Shown here: positions 35,304 to 48,896 of the stretch, in pieces
Position numbering within the stretch: the first letter of the stretch is position 1
Layout: every line of letters begins with the position of its first letter
Source: Bradyrhizobium sp. sGM-13
GTDB taxonomy: Bacteria; Pseudomonadota; Alphaproteobacteria; Rhizobiales; Xanthobacteraceae
Length of the DNA: 64,000 bases
Direction of reading: 5' to 3'
Assembly: GCF_018398875.1 (NCBI RefSeq)
Contig: NZ_JAGWDK010000016.1
Span: 1 to 64,000 of the forward strand
Translations under genes and position numbers: made by a program
Notes under the pieces: model-generated
The model's database searches: none
Seen by the model: only the letters and a program-made list of their open reading frames with translations
What the model was told of the DNA's origin: nothing

Positions 35304-36251
35304 TCACTTGAACAGCGGCGTGCCTGGCACGAACGCATCGAACGCAGCCCAGAATTGCGCGCGATAGCGGTCCTGCTCCTGCAGGATCTCGTGCTTGGAG
35401 CCTGCGATCACCAAATGCGAGCCGGCGCGTAAGTGATAGGCGAATTCCTCGATCGCCGCCGTTGAAACGATGGTGTCGTTGCTGGCGGCAAGCATCAGGA
35501 TCGGTTGGCGGATTTCGGACGGGTAGTTCATGCCGCGAAAGGTATTCATTGCCCTGAACGCGGTATCGGCCCAAGCGACCGTCGGCGAGCCGATGCCCAG
35601 CGTCGGGTCTTCTTCCAGGATCGCGGCGTTGCGGGCGTAGCGCACGGGATCGCTGGTGAAGGGGTTGTTGATGAAAGATTCCGTTCCGGTCAGCGCATCG
35701 CTGCCGCCGGGCACGTAGCGGCCGCCCTGCCCCATCAGCCGCATGATCCGGAGCAGCGCCCGGGTCGGAAACGATGTCGTGCGCCCCGGCAGGTCGATCA
35801 TCGGCGCCGACAGCACCATGCGGTCGAACCAGCGTTTTCCCGCGTGCGCCACCCGCAGCATGACCGCGCCGCCCATCGAATGCGCCAGCGCGAAATACGG
35901 CGGCGGGCAATCCGGCAGCACCACCTGCTGCACGAAGGTTTCGACGTCCACCTCGAAATCGGAGAAGTCGCGGACATAGCCTTTGCGCGGATCGCGCAGG
36001 CGGCGCGAGGAATGCCCCTGGCCGCGCCAGTCGATCATCGCCACCGCAAAGCCGCGATCGCGCAAGTCGCGAACCGTCTCGAAATATTTCTCGATCTGCT
36101 CGCTGCGCCCGGTGAAGACGCAGACCGTGCCCTTGCGGCCAGCCGGCGGGGCCCAGCGTGCAAACCTCAGTTCCGCGCCATCGGGTGTCTTGATGGTGCC
36201 CGAGACGACGTCCTCCGGAACCGGATTGGCAGGGATGGAGACGAGCGTCAT
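35304..36251 (-). CDS. alpha/beta hydrolase, lysophospholipase/monoacylglycerol lipase-like
   Basis: 315 aa. Nucleophile elbow AHSMGGAV (S125), DWRGQGHSSR oxyanion-region motif (about 74-83), Asp in LMLAASNDTIVS and His in GSKHEILQE near the C terminus complete a Ser-Asp-His triad. The arrangement resembles PldB/monoacylglycerol lipases that cut lysophospholipids or monoglycerides. No signal peptide. Physiological substrate unproven. Confidence 0.87.
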   Translation of the reverse strand: MTLVSIPANPVPEDVVSGTIKTPDGAELRFARWAPPAGRKGTVCVFTGRSEQIEKYFETVRDLRDRGFAVAMIDWRGQGHSSRRLRDPRKGYVRDFSDFEVDVETFVQQVVLPDCPPPYFALAHSMGGAVMLRVAHAGKRWFDRMVLSAPMIDLPGRTTSFPTRALLRIMRLMGQGGRYVPGGSDALTGTESFINNPFTSDPVRYARNAAILEEDPTLGIGSPTVAWADTAFRAMNTFRGMNYPSEIRQPILMLAASNDTIVSTAAIEEFAYHLRAGSHLVIAGSKHEILQEQDRYRAQFWAAFDAFVPGTPLFK

Positions 36252-36394
36252 GACGGGAACCGGCCAGGTGAAAAGGGCTGAAAATCAAGGCGGGAGCGTG
36301 AAAAAGGGCCTGTTTCGCCCCTCTTGAACGCCGTTTCACCCCTCCCATATCACTTCTGTGCAGGCCACTACCAGTGTTTCGGAACCACAGCCAA

Positions 36395-36481
36395 GGCTCC
36401 AAAACTGAGGCTGCACGGGACTAATCCCGGCCCGATGGCGGGCGGGTTAATTGCAACAGTCGCTCAATGGAGGACTATCCT
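36395..36481 (+). promoter_or_regulatory. ROSE-type RNA thermometer in the hsp20 leader
   Basis: The leader contains two stable hairpins (CGGGA-CTAA-TCCCG at 36416-36429 and GCCCG-ATGG-CGGGC at 36430-36443) and then TCGCT (36460-36464) facing AGGA (36471-36474) of the ribosome site GGAGGA, 8 bp before the ATG. TYGCT pairing with AGGA around a bulged G is the signature of ROSE elements of rhizobial small heat-shock genes; heat melts it and frees translation. Confidence 0.72.
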
Positions 36482-36949
36482 ATGCGTACCTACGATCTCA
36501 CTCCGTTTTATCGTTCCACCGTCGGCTTCGACCGTTTCTTCAACCTGCTCGATCAGGTGACCTCCGACGGCAGCCCCGGTTATCCGCCCTACAACATCGA
36601 GCGCACCGGTGAGAACGCCTACCGCATCAGCGTTGCGGTTTCCGGCTTCTCGCATGGCGAGCTTTCGATCGTCGCGAAGGAAAACACGCTGACGATCAAG
36701 GGCGAGAAAACCGCCAACGAGAACGACAAGGACAAATCCGAAGTGCTCTACCGCGGCATCGCCGCACGCGCCTTCGAGCGCGTCTTCCAGCTTGCCGATT
36801 TCGTGCAGGTGAAGAACGCCTCGCTCGAGAACGGCCTGCTCCACGTCGATCTCGTCCGCGAGATCCCCGAGGCCAAGAAGCCGCGCAGCATTCCGATCAA
36901 TTCGGGCGCGCAGGCCCCGCAGGTGGTCGACGCTTCCGTCGCCGCGTAA
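36482..36949 (+). CDS. small heat-shock protein Hsp20
   Basis: 155 aa. Alpha-crystallin domain about residues 35-130: YNIERTGENAYRISVAVSGF, LSIVAKENTLTIKGEK, YRGIAARAFERVFQLADFV and NGLLHVDLVREIPE, with the class A rhizobial form. Prevents aggregation of unfolded proteins as a large oligomer in the cytoplasm. Preceded by a ROSE-like leader and followed by an intrinsic terminator, so it is likely a single-gene heat-regulated unit. Confidence 0.93.
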   Translation: MRTYDLTPFYRSTVGFDRFFNLLDQVTSDGSPGYPPYNIERTGENAYRISVAVSGFSHGELSIVAKENTLTIKGEKTANENDKDKSEVLYRGIAARAFERVFQLADFVQVKNASLENGLLHVDLVREIPEAKKPRSIPINSGAQAPQVVDASVAA

Positions 36950-36982
36950 CACGGTGGGTTCAGCCGGTATTGGCTGAACGCG

Positions 36983-37013
36983 AAAACGCCCCGGGCAACC
37001 GGGGCGTTTTTTT
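36983..37013 (+). terminator. intrinsic terminator after hsp20
   Basis: Stem ACGCCCCGG / CCGGGGCGT with loop GCAA, followed by seven T. 34 bp after the hsp20 stop codon. Confidence 0.9.
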
Positions 37014-37199
37014 GTGCGCGCACGGCGCAATCCGGCTGCGCTCATTAACAGCGAATTTAAATGATGTCTGCTTCTGCGACCACTACTTGACCGCGCGACC
37101 CCGATATCGGCGGCACCTAGACGCGTAACATTTGAAGTTCGGCGACGTACTCACTTTGCACCTAGCACTTCAACAGACATATCCAATCAGGAGAGATCG

Positions 37200-37976
37200 A
37201 TGGCGAAGTTACAGATTGTTGCGGCGCTCGCCGCCAGTGTGTTTGCAGGCCTGTTCGGCGCACTCCCCACGCCGGCGCAGGCCGCGGCACCGGTCAAGGT
37301 AAAAAATGTCGTGCTGGTGCACGGCGCCTGGGCCGACGGATCGAGCTGGTCGAAGGTCATTCCGCGGCTGCAGGCGGCGGGACTTCACGTCACGGCGGTC
37401 CAGAATCCGCTGACGTCGCTGGAAGATTCCGTAGCCGCGACACGCCGCGCGCTGGCCCAACAGGACGGTCCGACCGTACTGGTGGCGCATTCCTGGGGCG
37501 GCACCGTCATCAGTGAAGTCGGCACCGACCCGAAGGTCACGGGGCTGGTCTATATCGCGGCGCGCGCGCCCGATGCGGGCGAGGACTTCGTCGCGCTCTC
37601 GCAGAAATTTCCAGCGGGGCCGGCGCGCGCGGGCGTTCAGGAACATGACGGCTTCACCCAATTGTCCGAGGACGCGTTCCTGAAACATTTCGCCAATGGC
37701 GTCGACCGGAAGGCGGCGGAAGTCCTCTACGCCGTACAGGAGCCGACCGCGGCATCCCTGTTCGCCGGCCGCACCACCGCTGCCGCCTGGCGCAGCAAGC
37801 CGAGCTGGTACGCCGTGTCGAAGCAGGACTACACCATCAATCCCGATCTCGAACGGTATCTCGCCAAGCGGATGAATGCCACGACGGTCGAACTGGAGGC
37901 CGGCCACCTGTCGCTGGTCTCTCAGGCCGACAAGGTCGCCGATCTGATCCTGGCCGCCGCCGGACAGCACGAATAA
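37200..37976 (+). CDS. secreted alpha/beta hydrolase (esterase-like)
   Basis: 258 aa with a signal peptide to about 28 (TPAQA|AA). VVLVHGAWADGSSW is the oxyanion loop, VAHSWGGTV holds the nucleophile (S98), and ELEAGHLSLVSQ supplies the His near the C terminus. Belongs to the methylesterase/EstC-like group of short hydrolases. AGGAGAGATCG precedes the ATG. Exported, so it may act on an external ester; substrate unknown. Confidence 0.87.
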   Translation: MAKLQIVAALAASVFAGLFGALPTPAQAAAPVKVKNVVLVHGAWADGSSWSKVIPRLQAAGLHVTAVQNPLTSLEDSVAATRRALAQQDGPTVLVAHSWGGTVISEVGTDPKVTGLVYIAARAPDAGEDFVALSQKFPAGPARAGVQEHDGFTQLSEDAFLKHFANGVDRKAAEVLYAVQEPTAASLFAGRTTAAAWRSKPSWYAVSKQDYTINPDLERYLAKRMNATTVELEAGHLSLVSQADKVADLILAAAGQHE

Positions 37977-37992
37977 CTCATCGCAATGAAAA

Positions 37993-38020
37993 ACGCCCCG
38001 GGAGACCGGGGCGTCTTTTT
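37993..38020 (+). terminator. intrinsic terminator after the secreted hydrolase
   Basis: Stem ACGCCCCGG / CCGGGGCGT with loop GAGA, then CTTTTT. It is almost the same sequence as the terminator at 36983. Confidence 0.9.
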
Positions 38021-38026
38021 ATTGCT

Positions 38027-38145
38027 GTCGTCCTTGCGAACGCAGGGACCCATACCGCGTGATCTGTCAACTACGCGATATGGCAGATGCCGTTCGCAAA
38101 ACGACCGCTGGTAGTTATGGGTCCCCTAAGTTCACAGGGACGACG
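38027..38145. repeat. type C palindromic repeat
   Basis: Arms GTCGTCCTTGCGAACGCAGG and TTCACAGGGACGAC with GGGACCCATA and TATGGGTCC near the ends. Related to 52729, 53632 and 55510. Confidence 0.72.
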
Positions 38146-38164
38146 ATAGAGTTACTCCAGAGAG

Positions 38165-38905
38165 TTACTCCAGCCCCTGCACGTCAGGCATCGCCTGCGT
38201 CGGCGCGAGCTGCGGCGCGGGCTTGACCGGGACCGAACCCGTCACCGCCGGCGACGCTGCGGCCTGAGCTTCGGTCGGCTTCGGCGCGGGCGCTGCAGCC
38301 TGCTTGACCGGCGCCGGTGCAGGTTTGGCGGCGACCTGACTGGCCTTCGGCATCGGCACCGTGCGGCTCGCGACATGGGAGGTCGGCCGCGGCGGCCGCG
38401 GCGCGGCCTGGACATTGGCCGAGGTGGCCGGCGCATGGGCCAGCGGCGGCGGAGCTCCCGGAATTGCCGGAAGCGCGCTGTGCTCCTCGTAGAAATTGTC
38501 GCCCATCCGGTCGGACGGCACGAAGCGGATGATCCGGCCGTTGCGTGCGTCGATCACCAGCCGGCCATCCTCGCCGCCGCGGTCGAGCGCCGCAATCGTG
38601 TAAACGAAGCCGCGCAGCCTCGGGATACCGAGCGGCGAGAATCCGTTATCGCGCAGCACGGAATAGACTTCCGTCGACGGCAACAGTCCCGGACCGTATC
38701 CATACTGCGGCGCGGCTCCGTAGCGCGGCCCGGGCTCGTCGTACGGCCCGGGAACCGGTTGCGGTGCCACCGCATAGGGAGCGTCGAAATCCGAGGCCGC
38801 CCTGTATGGCGAGCGCCCGATCTCATAAGGCCCGGGCACCTGCGCCTGCGCGCCGCCCACAAGAAGGACCAGTCCCGCCGCCAAAGATCCCGTGAACAAC
38901 TTCAT
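38165..38905 (-). CDS. secreted Pro/Ala-rich protein of unknown function
   Basis: 246 aa from an ATG after AGGAGCT. A signal peptide ends near GGAQA|QV (about 22). The central part has VYSVLRDNGFSPLGIPRLRG and GRLVIDARNGRIIRFVPSD, a pattern seen in many small rhizobial periplasmic proteins; the C-terminal 100 residues are low-complexity Pro/Ala/Lys, as in cell-wall-spanning linkers. No enzymatic motif. Confidence 0.72.
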   Translation of the reverse strand: MKLFTGSLAAGLVLLVGGAQAQVPGPYEIGRSPYRAASDFDAPYAVAPQPVPGPYDEPGPRYGAAPQYGYGPGLLPSTEVYSVLRDNGFSPLGIPRLRGFVYTIAALDRGGEDGRLVIDARNGRIIRFVPSDRMGDNFYEEHSALPAIPGAPPPLAHAPATSANVQAAPRPPRPTSHVASRTVPMPKASQVAAKPAPAPVKQAAAPAPKPTEAQAAASPAVTGSVPVKPAPQLAPTQAMPDVQGLE

Positions 38906-39384
38906 CACCGAAAGCTCCTGTAAGCCCCGCAGCCTCCGGACCGTAGCCGGAGCATTTTGCTCACTCGCCGACGGCCCAGGGCGAATTTCATTGCGAAATC
39001 CGGCGGTCCTTGGGCCGGATCGGGGCGCCGCTGCCGAAAACTCCAGCGGGCGGCTTTTCCCCCAGGCCGCCAAGCCCTGATCTGCATGCGGGCGAGGACT
39101 TTCACGCGCTTGTGTGATAAAGAAAAGTTTGGCATGGTCGAAGTTAGGACAGTATCACTGTCTCAATTGCGGAGCCGTCCCGGCACAGGGATTGCAACGA
39201 AACCGTGGCGACACGAGCTCCAGGGCAGTGCAGGCAAGGCCGTTCCTCAGGGACGTTGAACGCCCAAGCCTGAATTTAAGAAATTGCGGCTCGCGGCGGA
39301 CGAGCGGTGGCCCGGTGGGTGCCGCAAGCGTCCAAGGTGCGCCGACGATGCGGTGAGGCCCTTAGCCTTTTTGAGAGGAATGAG
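38906..39384. other. non-coding gap with the gltB promoter region
   Basis: 479 bp between divergent genes. Open frames crossing it lack ribosome sites and run through regulatory sequence. It holds a sigma-54-like promoter at 39181-39196 and presumably the promoter of the minus-strand gene. No repeat is evident. Confidence 0.55.
39181..39196 (+). promoter_or_regulatory. sigma-54-like promoter upstream of gltB
   Basis: CGGCACAGGGATTGCA matches the -24/-12 pattern (TGGCAC-N5-TTGCA) at every key base except the leading T; GG and GC are the required 12 bp apart. It is 190 bp before the gltB start. I could not find a clear NtrC binding site upstream, so this is a sequence match, not proof. Confidence 0.45.
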
Positions 39385-44118
<4,734 letters not shown>

Positions 44119-44129
44119 TTACACCAGCC

Positions 44130-44214
44130 CGTCATTGCGAGCGCAGCGAAGCAATCCATAGCGCCACAAGCCGAATTATGGATCGCTTCGCGGCTCACGC
44201 TCCTCGCAATGACG
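44130..44214. repeat. type B palindromic repeat between gltB and gltD
   Basis: Arms CGTCATTGCGAGCGCAGCG and TCCTCGCAATGACG with AATCCAT / ATGGAT inside. It sits inside the gltB-gltD unit and could shape relative expression of the two subunits. Confidence 0.78.
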
Positions 44215-44268
44215 GAGGGTGACGGAAACAGACAGATGCGAACGAGAGATGCAGGGGCATCAGGTTTA

Positions 44269-45723
44269 ATGGGCAAGATCACAGGTTTTCTCGAGATCGA
44301 CCGGAACGAACGCAAGTATGCGCCGGTCGCCGAGCGGTTGCAGCATTATCGCGAATTCGTCATTCCCTTGAGCGAGAAGGACACCCGCGACCAGGCCGCG
44401 CGGTGCATGAACTGCGGCATCCCCTATTGCCACGGCACCGGCTCGGTGGCGCCGGGCACGCCGGGCTGCCCGGTCAATAACCAGATCCCCGATTTCAATG
44501 ACCTCGTCTACCAGGGCAACTGGGAAGAAGCCTCGCGCAACCTGCACTCGACCAACAATTTCCCGGAGTTCACCGGCCGCATCTGCCCGGCGCCGTGCGA
44601 GGCATCCTGCACGCTCAACATCGACGACAACCCGGTCACCATCAAGACGATCGAATGCGCGATCGTCGACCGCGCTTGGGACAATGGCTGGCTGAAGCCG
44701 GAAGTCGCGCCGGCCAAGACCGGCAAGAAGGTCGCGATCGTCGGCTCCGGCCCTGCAGGCCTTGCGGCCGCACAGCAGCTCGCGCGCGCCGGCCATGACG
44801 TCCACGTCTACGAGAAGTTCGCCAAAGCCGGCGGATTGCTTCGTTACGGCATTCCCGACTTCAAGATGGAAAAGCACATCATCGACCGCCGCGTGGCGCA
44901 AATGGAGGCCGAGGGCGTGACGTTCCACTACGGCGTCCATATCGGCGGCACTTCACAAGGCGCGATCGATCCGCGCGAGCTGCTCAACCAGTACGACGCG
45001 GTAGCCTTGACCGGCGGCGCCGAAGCCGGCCGCGATCTGCCGATCCCCGGCCGCGATCTCGACGGCATCCATTTTGCGATGGACTTCCTGCCGCAGCAGA
45101 ACCGCCGCGTCTCCTCCGAGCCGCTCGGCGACGTCCATATCCTGGCCGGCGGCAAGCATGTTGTCGTGATCGGCGGTGGCGACACCGGGTCCGACTGCAT
45201 CGGAACTTCGTTCCGGCAGGGTGCGAAGTCCGTGACTCAACTCGAAATCATGCCGGCGCCGCCCGAGCACGAGAACAAGGGCGTGACCTGGCCGAACTGG
45301 CCCTTGAAGATGCGGACCTCGTCGAGCCAAGCCGAAGGCGCGAGCCGCGAATACGCGGTGCTGACGCAAAAATTCTCGGGCGTCGACGGCAAGGTTCAGA
45401 AGCTGCACTGCGTGAAGGTCGACGACAAGTTCAAGCCGATTGCGGGCACCGAATTCGAGCTCGAAGCGCAGCTCGTGCTGCTCGCCATGGGCTTCGTGCA
45501 TCCGGTGCACGAAGGCATGCTGAAGACGCTGGGCGTCGACCTCGACCAGCGCGGCAACGTCCGCGCCAACACGGCCGACTACAAGACCTCGCTGCCGAAC
45601 GTTTTCTCCGCAGGAGACATGCGCCGCGGGCAGTCGTTGGTGGTGTGGGCAATCCGCGAGGGCCGGCTGTGCGCGCGAGCGATCGATCAGTACCTGATGG
45701 GGACGACGACGCTGCCGAGGTAA
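44269..45723 (+). CDS. gltD: glutamate synthase (NADPH) small subunit
   Basis: 484 aa. N-terminal iron-sulfur cysteines (RCMNCGIPYCHG with C46, C49, C54; ICPAPCEASC) pass electrons to GltB; FAD motif VGSGPAGLAAAQQL near 155; NADPH motif VIGGGDTGSDC near 305. It reduces the large subunit with NADPH. The start at 44269 (MGKITGFLEI) matches the family; upstream codons come from the repeat region. Forms the alpha-beta protomer with GltB. Confidence 0.96.
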   Translation: MGKITGFLEIDRNERKYAPVAERLQHYREFVIPLSEKDTRDQAARCMNCGIPYCHGTGSVAPGTPGCPVNNQIPDFNDLVYQGNWEEASRNLHSTNNFPEFTGRICPAPCEASCTLNIDDNPVTIKTIECAIVDRAWDNGWLKPEVAPAKTGKKVAIVGSGPAGLAAAQQLARAGHDVHVYEKFAKAGGLLRYGIPDFKMEKHIIDRRVAQMEAEGVTFHYGVHIGGTSQGAIDPRELLNQYDAVALTGGAEAGRDLPIPGRDLDGIHFAMDFLPQQNRRVSSEPLGDVHILAGGKHVVVIGGGDTGSDCIGTSFRQGAKSVTQLEIMPAPPEHENKGVTWPNWPLKMRTSSSQAEGASREYAVLTQKFSGVDGKVQKLHCVKVDDKFKPIAGTEFELEAQLVLLAMGFVHPVHEGMLKTLGVDLDQRGNVRANTADYKTSLPNVFSAGDMRRGQSLVVWAIREGRLCARAIDQYLMGTTTLPR

Positions 45724-45737
45724 TCCCCCTTCCACGG

Positions 45738-45842
45738 CTGTCATCGCCCGCGAAGGCGGGCGATCCAGTATCCCAGAGACGTTTGCCGTAAATCCGATAA
45801 GCCGCAGCGTACTGGATACCCCGCTTTCGCGGGGTATGACAG
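45738..45842. repeat. type E palindromic repeat
   Basis: CTGTCATCGCCCGCGAAGGC at the left and GCGGGGTATGACAG at the right, with CCAGTATCC / GGATACC inside. It sits between the convergent gltD and barrel genes and may also serve as a bidirectional transcription end. Confidence 0.72.
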
Positions 45843-45857
45843 TTTCCTTGTGGCCCC

Positions 45858-47561
45858 TCAATTCTGCAATCTCACGCCCAGCATCACCACCGTCGACGCC
45901 GTGCTATTCCCCGCCAGGTTCGAATCCAGCCAGTCGCGCCGCAGGGTGCCCCTGAGCCAGACGTTGCGGGTCATCTTGTAGATGGCTTCGCCCGATACCG
46001 CGTAGATCTTGTCGCGCCTGGGATTGCCCTGATAGTCGAGCGAGCCCCAGGTGAATTTTCCGATCGCGGTCAGCCAGCGGCGGAAGTCGTGGTCGACTTC
46101 GACGGTGTAGACATGCGTCAGGACGCCCGACGTGCCTGGCAGCGTGGTCTCGGTCATCGTGGTGTCGGAATAGAATTTTGCCGTCGTCAGCGGCGTCGCG
46201 GTCCAGACCAGCGAGGACGAGACGAGCAGGCCTTCCAGGCGATCGAGCCTCGGATCGACATAGTCGCGCGCGGCGTAGCCGACGGCGATTTCGCCGGTCA
46301 GTAGCCGCGAGAATTCGAAGCTGGAGCCGACCTTGACATAGCCGCCACTGGAATCGCGCGCAAATCCGCTGCGGTCGAGCCTGACGTCATGCACGCGGCT
46401 GTCGCCCTGCACTTCCACGAACGGCTTTATGCCCGGCTTCAAATCATAGCTGACGCGACCGACGCCGCCGTACTGGCTGAAGTTGCGGTCGTCGTTGGTC
46501 GTTGAAGTGCCGTCGGTGAGCTTTGAATTGGTATAGTCGGTGCGGTCGACGGTGGCGCCGGCGGAAACCTGCAGCCGGTTGAAGCTCTGGTCGACGCCGA
46601 TAGTGGTGCCTACCGTGGTGAGGATCGGATATCTGGCGAGGCCGGCCTGCACGTTCGGGCTGCCGGGATTGTCCGTCGAAACGAACAAGCGTCCCTGCGC
46701 GGTCAGCCTCGTGTCGCGGCTGACATCGAGCCGGCCGTCGACATGGCCGATGAAGTTGGGCCGGTCGACATCGAGCGGCGCCGACAGCGGCGTGCCGTCC
46801 GCGTTCGGCGCGAGATGGCTGCCGTAGCCGGTGAAGGAGCCGCGGAGATCGGCCACCAGCGCATGACGCTCCCAGTCGGAGACCACCAAAAATTCCGGCG
46901 CGATCACATAGAACGGCTTGCCTTGCGCCGGGGCGAGCCGGCCGGGATTGGTGTCGTAGCCGCCCGAGAATTCGACCGCGGACTTGATCAGGAAACTGCC
47001 GGCGTAATCGCCGACCGCGCCGAACGGATCGTCATCGATCCTGAGACGCTTGCGCGGCGGCTGTCCCACCACCGTGCCCGCCATCGCCGGCGGGATCGGG
47101 GTTTTGTGCGCTGATTCCGATGGGGCAATCGACAGCCGCAGCCGCGTGTTCGACCCAATCGGCGGCGGCGGACTGCCGGGTCCGACCGGCGGCTTCGGCT
47201 TCGCCTGCCCCGGATAGTATTTCGGCTTCTTGCGCTTGCGGTTGAGCGAATCGTAGCCGATCTCGGCAGCGCCGCTCGCGGCCGGCAGACCGTATTTCGG
47301 GATCTGTCCGATCCGCGACGGCGCGGGCTTGTCGCTCTCTTGCAGCTTCGGGCTGTTGAGGGGATCGTTCACCTCTGCCGCCGTCCGGCGCAGCGGCGAA
47401 TCCGGCGGCAGCATCTGACTGGCCCGCCTTGCGCTGAACAGGTCCGACGTGAGGGTTTGCGCTCGCGCTCCGGTGCCGGTCAGGGCGATCAGCGCAAGGC
47501 ACGGCAAGGCTGCGCGGAAGAGGCGCGCGCGGCCGTTCCGGCCCGATGCTGGCCCCGCCAT
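45858..47561 (-). CDS. outer membrane beta-barrel protein, BBP2-like
   Basis: 567 aa with a signal peptide to about 35 (GTGARAQ). A Pro/Lys-rich N-terminal region of about 150 residues is followed by alternating amphipathic strands typical of an outer-membrane barrel (SAVEFSGGYDTNPGR, TTIGVDQSFNRLQVSAGATV, GEAIYKMTRNVWLRGTLRRDWL), similar to BBP2/exopolysaccharide-associated barrels. Function unknown; could be a polysaccharide or substrate channel. Divergent from kdsD by 192 bp, with no proven link. Confidence 0.8.
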   Translation of the reverse strand: MAGPASGRNGRARLFRAALPCLALIALTGTGARAQTLTSDLFSARRASQMLPPDSPLRRTAAEVNDPLNSPKLQESDKPAPSRIGQIPKYGLPAASGAAEIGYDSLNRKRKKPKYYPGQAKPKPPVGPGSPPPPIGSNTRLRLSIAPSESAHKTPIPPAMAGTVVGQPPRKRLRIDDDPFGAVGDYAGSFLIKSAVEFSGGYDTNPGRLAPAQGKPFYVIAPEFLVVSDWERHALVADLRGSFTGYGSHLAPNADGTPLSAPLDVDRPNFIGHVDGRLDVSRDTRLTAQGRLFVSTDNPGSPNVQAGLARYPILTTVGTTIGVDQSFNRLQVSAGATVDRTDYTNSKLTDGTSTTNDDRNFSQYGGVGRVSYDLKPGIKPFVEVQGDSRVHDVRLDRSGFARDSSGGYVKVGSSFEFSRLLTGEIAVGYAARDYVDPRLDRLEGLLVSSSLVWTATPLTTAKFYSDTTMTETTLPGTSGVLTHVYTVEVDHDFRRWLTAIGKFTWGSLDYQGNPRRDKIYAVSGEAIYKMTRNVWLRGTLRRDWLDSNLAGNSTASTVVMLGVRLQN

Positions 47562-47753
47562 CACGATAAATATACCCCAACAAAAACAGATACTTGGTGG
47601 ACGAACGCTGAACGGTCGCGGAACACGTCGTTAATGGAGTTAAAACAATTATGGTTAATGAGCCGTTGAGGGCGGCAGCCCCGCGTCGCCTCGCCGGACG
47701 GCCCATGCTATGCAGGGATTCGGGGCGCGAAGCCCTCCTTCCCTGGGACAGAC

Positions 47754-48767
47754 ATGGCCAACCCGAATCCGCTGATGGTAGAATCATCCGGCTCTGAACT
47801 CGCTGATACTGCCGTCCAATCGGCGCTGCGCACGCTCGATGCCGAAGGCAGCGGTATCGGCGCGATCGCGGCAGCGCTGCAGTCCGACCTTCGCGCACCG
47901 TTTGTCGCCGCCGTCGATCTGATCCGGAACGCCAAGGGACGGCTGATCGTCACCGGGCTCGGCAAGTCGGGCCATATCGGCCGCAAGATCGCCGCGACCT
48001 TCGCCTCCACCGGCACGCCCGCCTTCTTCGTCCATGCGGCCGAAGCGAGCCATGGCGACCTCGGCATGATCACGCCGGACGATGTCATCCTGGCGCTATC
48101 GTGGTCCGGCGAGCAGCCGGAAATGAAGAATCTGATCACCTACGCCAAGCGCTTCCGCATTCCCGTGATCGCCATGACGGCGGAGCGCGAATCTTCCCTC
48201 GCCAAGGCGGCCGGCATCGCGCTGACGCTGCCGAAGGCGCGCGAGGCCTGCCCGCACAATCTCGCGCCGACCACCTCCTCGCTGATGATGCTGGCGCTCG
48301 GCGACACGCTGGCGATCGCATTGCTGGAAGGCCGCGGCTTTACCTCGGTCGATTTCAGCGTGCTGCATCCCGGCGGCAAGCTCGGCGCGCTCCTGAAATA
48401 CACCCGCGACCTCATGCACACCGGCGACGCTGTGCCGCTGAAGCCGCTCGGCACCAGCATGTCCGAGGCGCTGGTCGAGATGACGTCCAAGGGCTTTGGC
48501 TGTGTCGGTATTGTCGACGCCCGCGGACACATCGTCGGCATCGTCACCGACGGCGACCTGCGCCGCCATATGGGGCCGCAGCTCATGTCGGCCACCGTCG
48601 ACGAAGTGATGACGAGGAATCCGAAGACGATCGACCGCGACGTGCTGGCCGGCGAGGCGCTGGAGATTCTCAACTCCTCGAAGATCACGACGCTGATCGT
48701 GACCGACGCCAATAAGCCGATCGGCATCGTGCACCTGCACGATTTCCTGCGCGCGGGTGTGGCGTAA
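47754..48767 (+). CDS. kdsD: D-arabinose 5-phosphate isomerase (KpsF/GutQ family)
   Basis: 337 aa. SIS isomerase domain about 40-190 (VTGLGKSGHIGRKIAATFAS, LSWSGEQPEM, HNLAPTTSSLMML) and two CBS domains (about 205-335: VGIVTDGDLRRHM, ITTLIVTDANKPIGIVHLHD). Converts ribulose 5-phosphate to arabinose 5-phosphate, the first step to Kdo for lipopolysaccharide. GGGACAG precedes the ATG. Confidence 0.93.
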   Translation: MANPNPLMVESSGSELADTAVQSALRTLDAEGSGIGAIAAALQSDLRAPFVAAVDLIRNAKGRLIVTGLGKSGHIGRKIAATFASTGTPAFFVHAAEASHGDLGMITPDDVILALSWSGEQPEMKNLITYAKRFRIPVIAMTAERESSLAKAAGIALTLPKAREACPHNLAPTTSSLMMLALGDTLAIALLEGRGFTSVDFSVLHPGGKLGALLKYTRDLMHTGDAVPLKPLGTSMSEALVEMTSKGFGCVGIVDARGHIVGIVTDGDLRRHMGPQLMSATVDEVMTRNPKTIDRDVLAGEALEILNSSKITTLIVTDANKPIGIVHLHDFLRAGVA

Positions 48768-48773
48768 CTCTCA

Positions 48774-48895
48774 GTCGTTCCGGGGCACGCGAAGCGTGAA
48801 CCTCAGATGCGCAATTGCGCATCGGGGAACCTCGAGATTCTCAGATGCGCAATTGCGCATCATAGTTCGATGCTTCGCATCGCCCTGGAATGACG
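48774..48895. repeat. type A palindromic repeat
   Basis: Arms GTCGTTCCGGGGCACGCGAAG and CCTGGAATGACG; the palindrome ATGCGCAATTGCGCAT occurs twice inside, with a CTCGAG core. Related to 4620 and 26825. Confidence 0.78.
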
Positions 48896-48896
48896 G

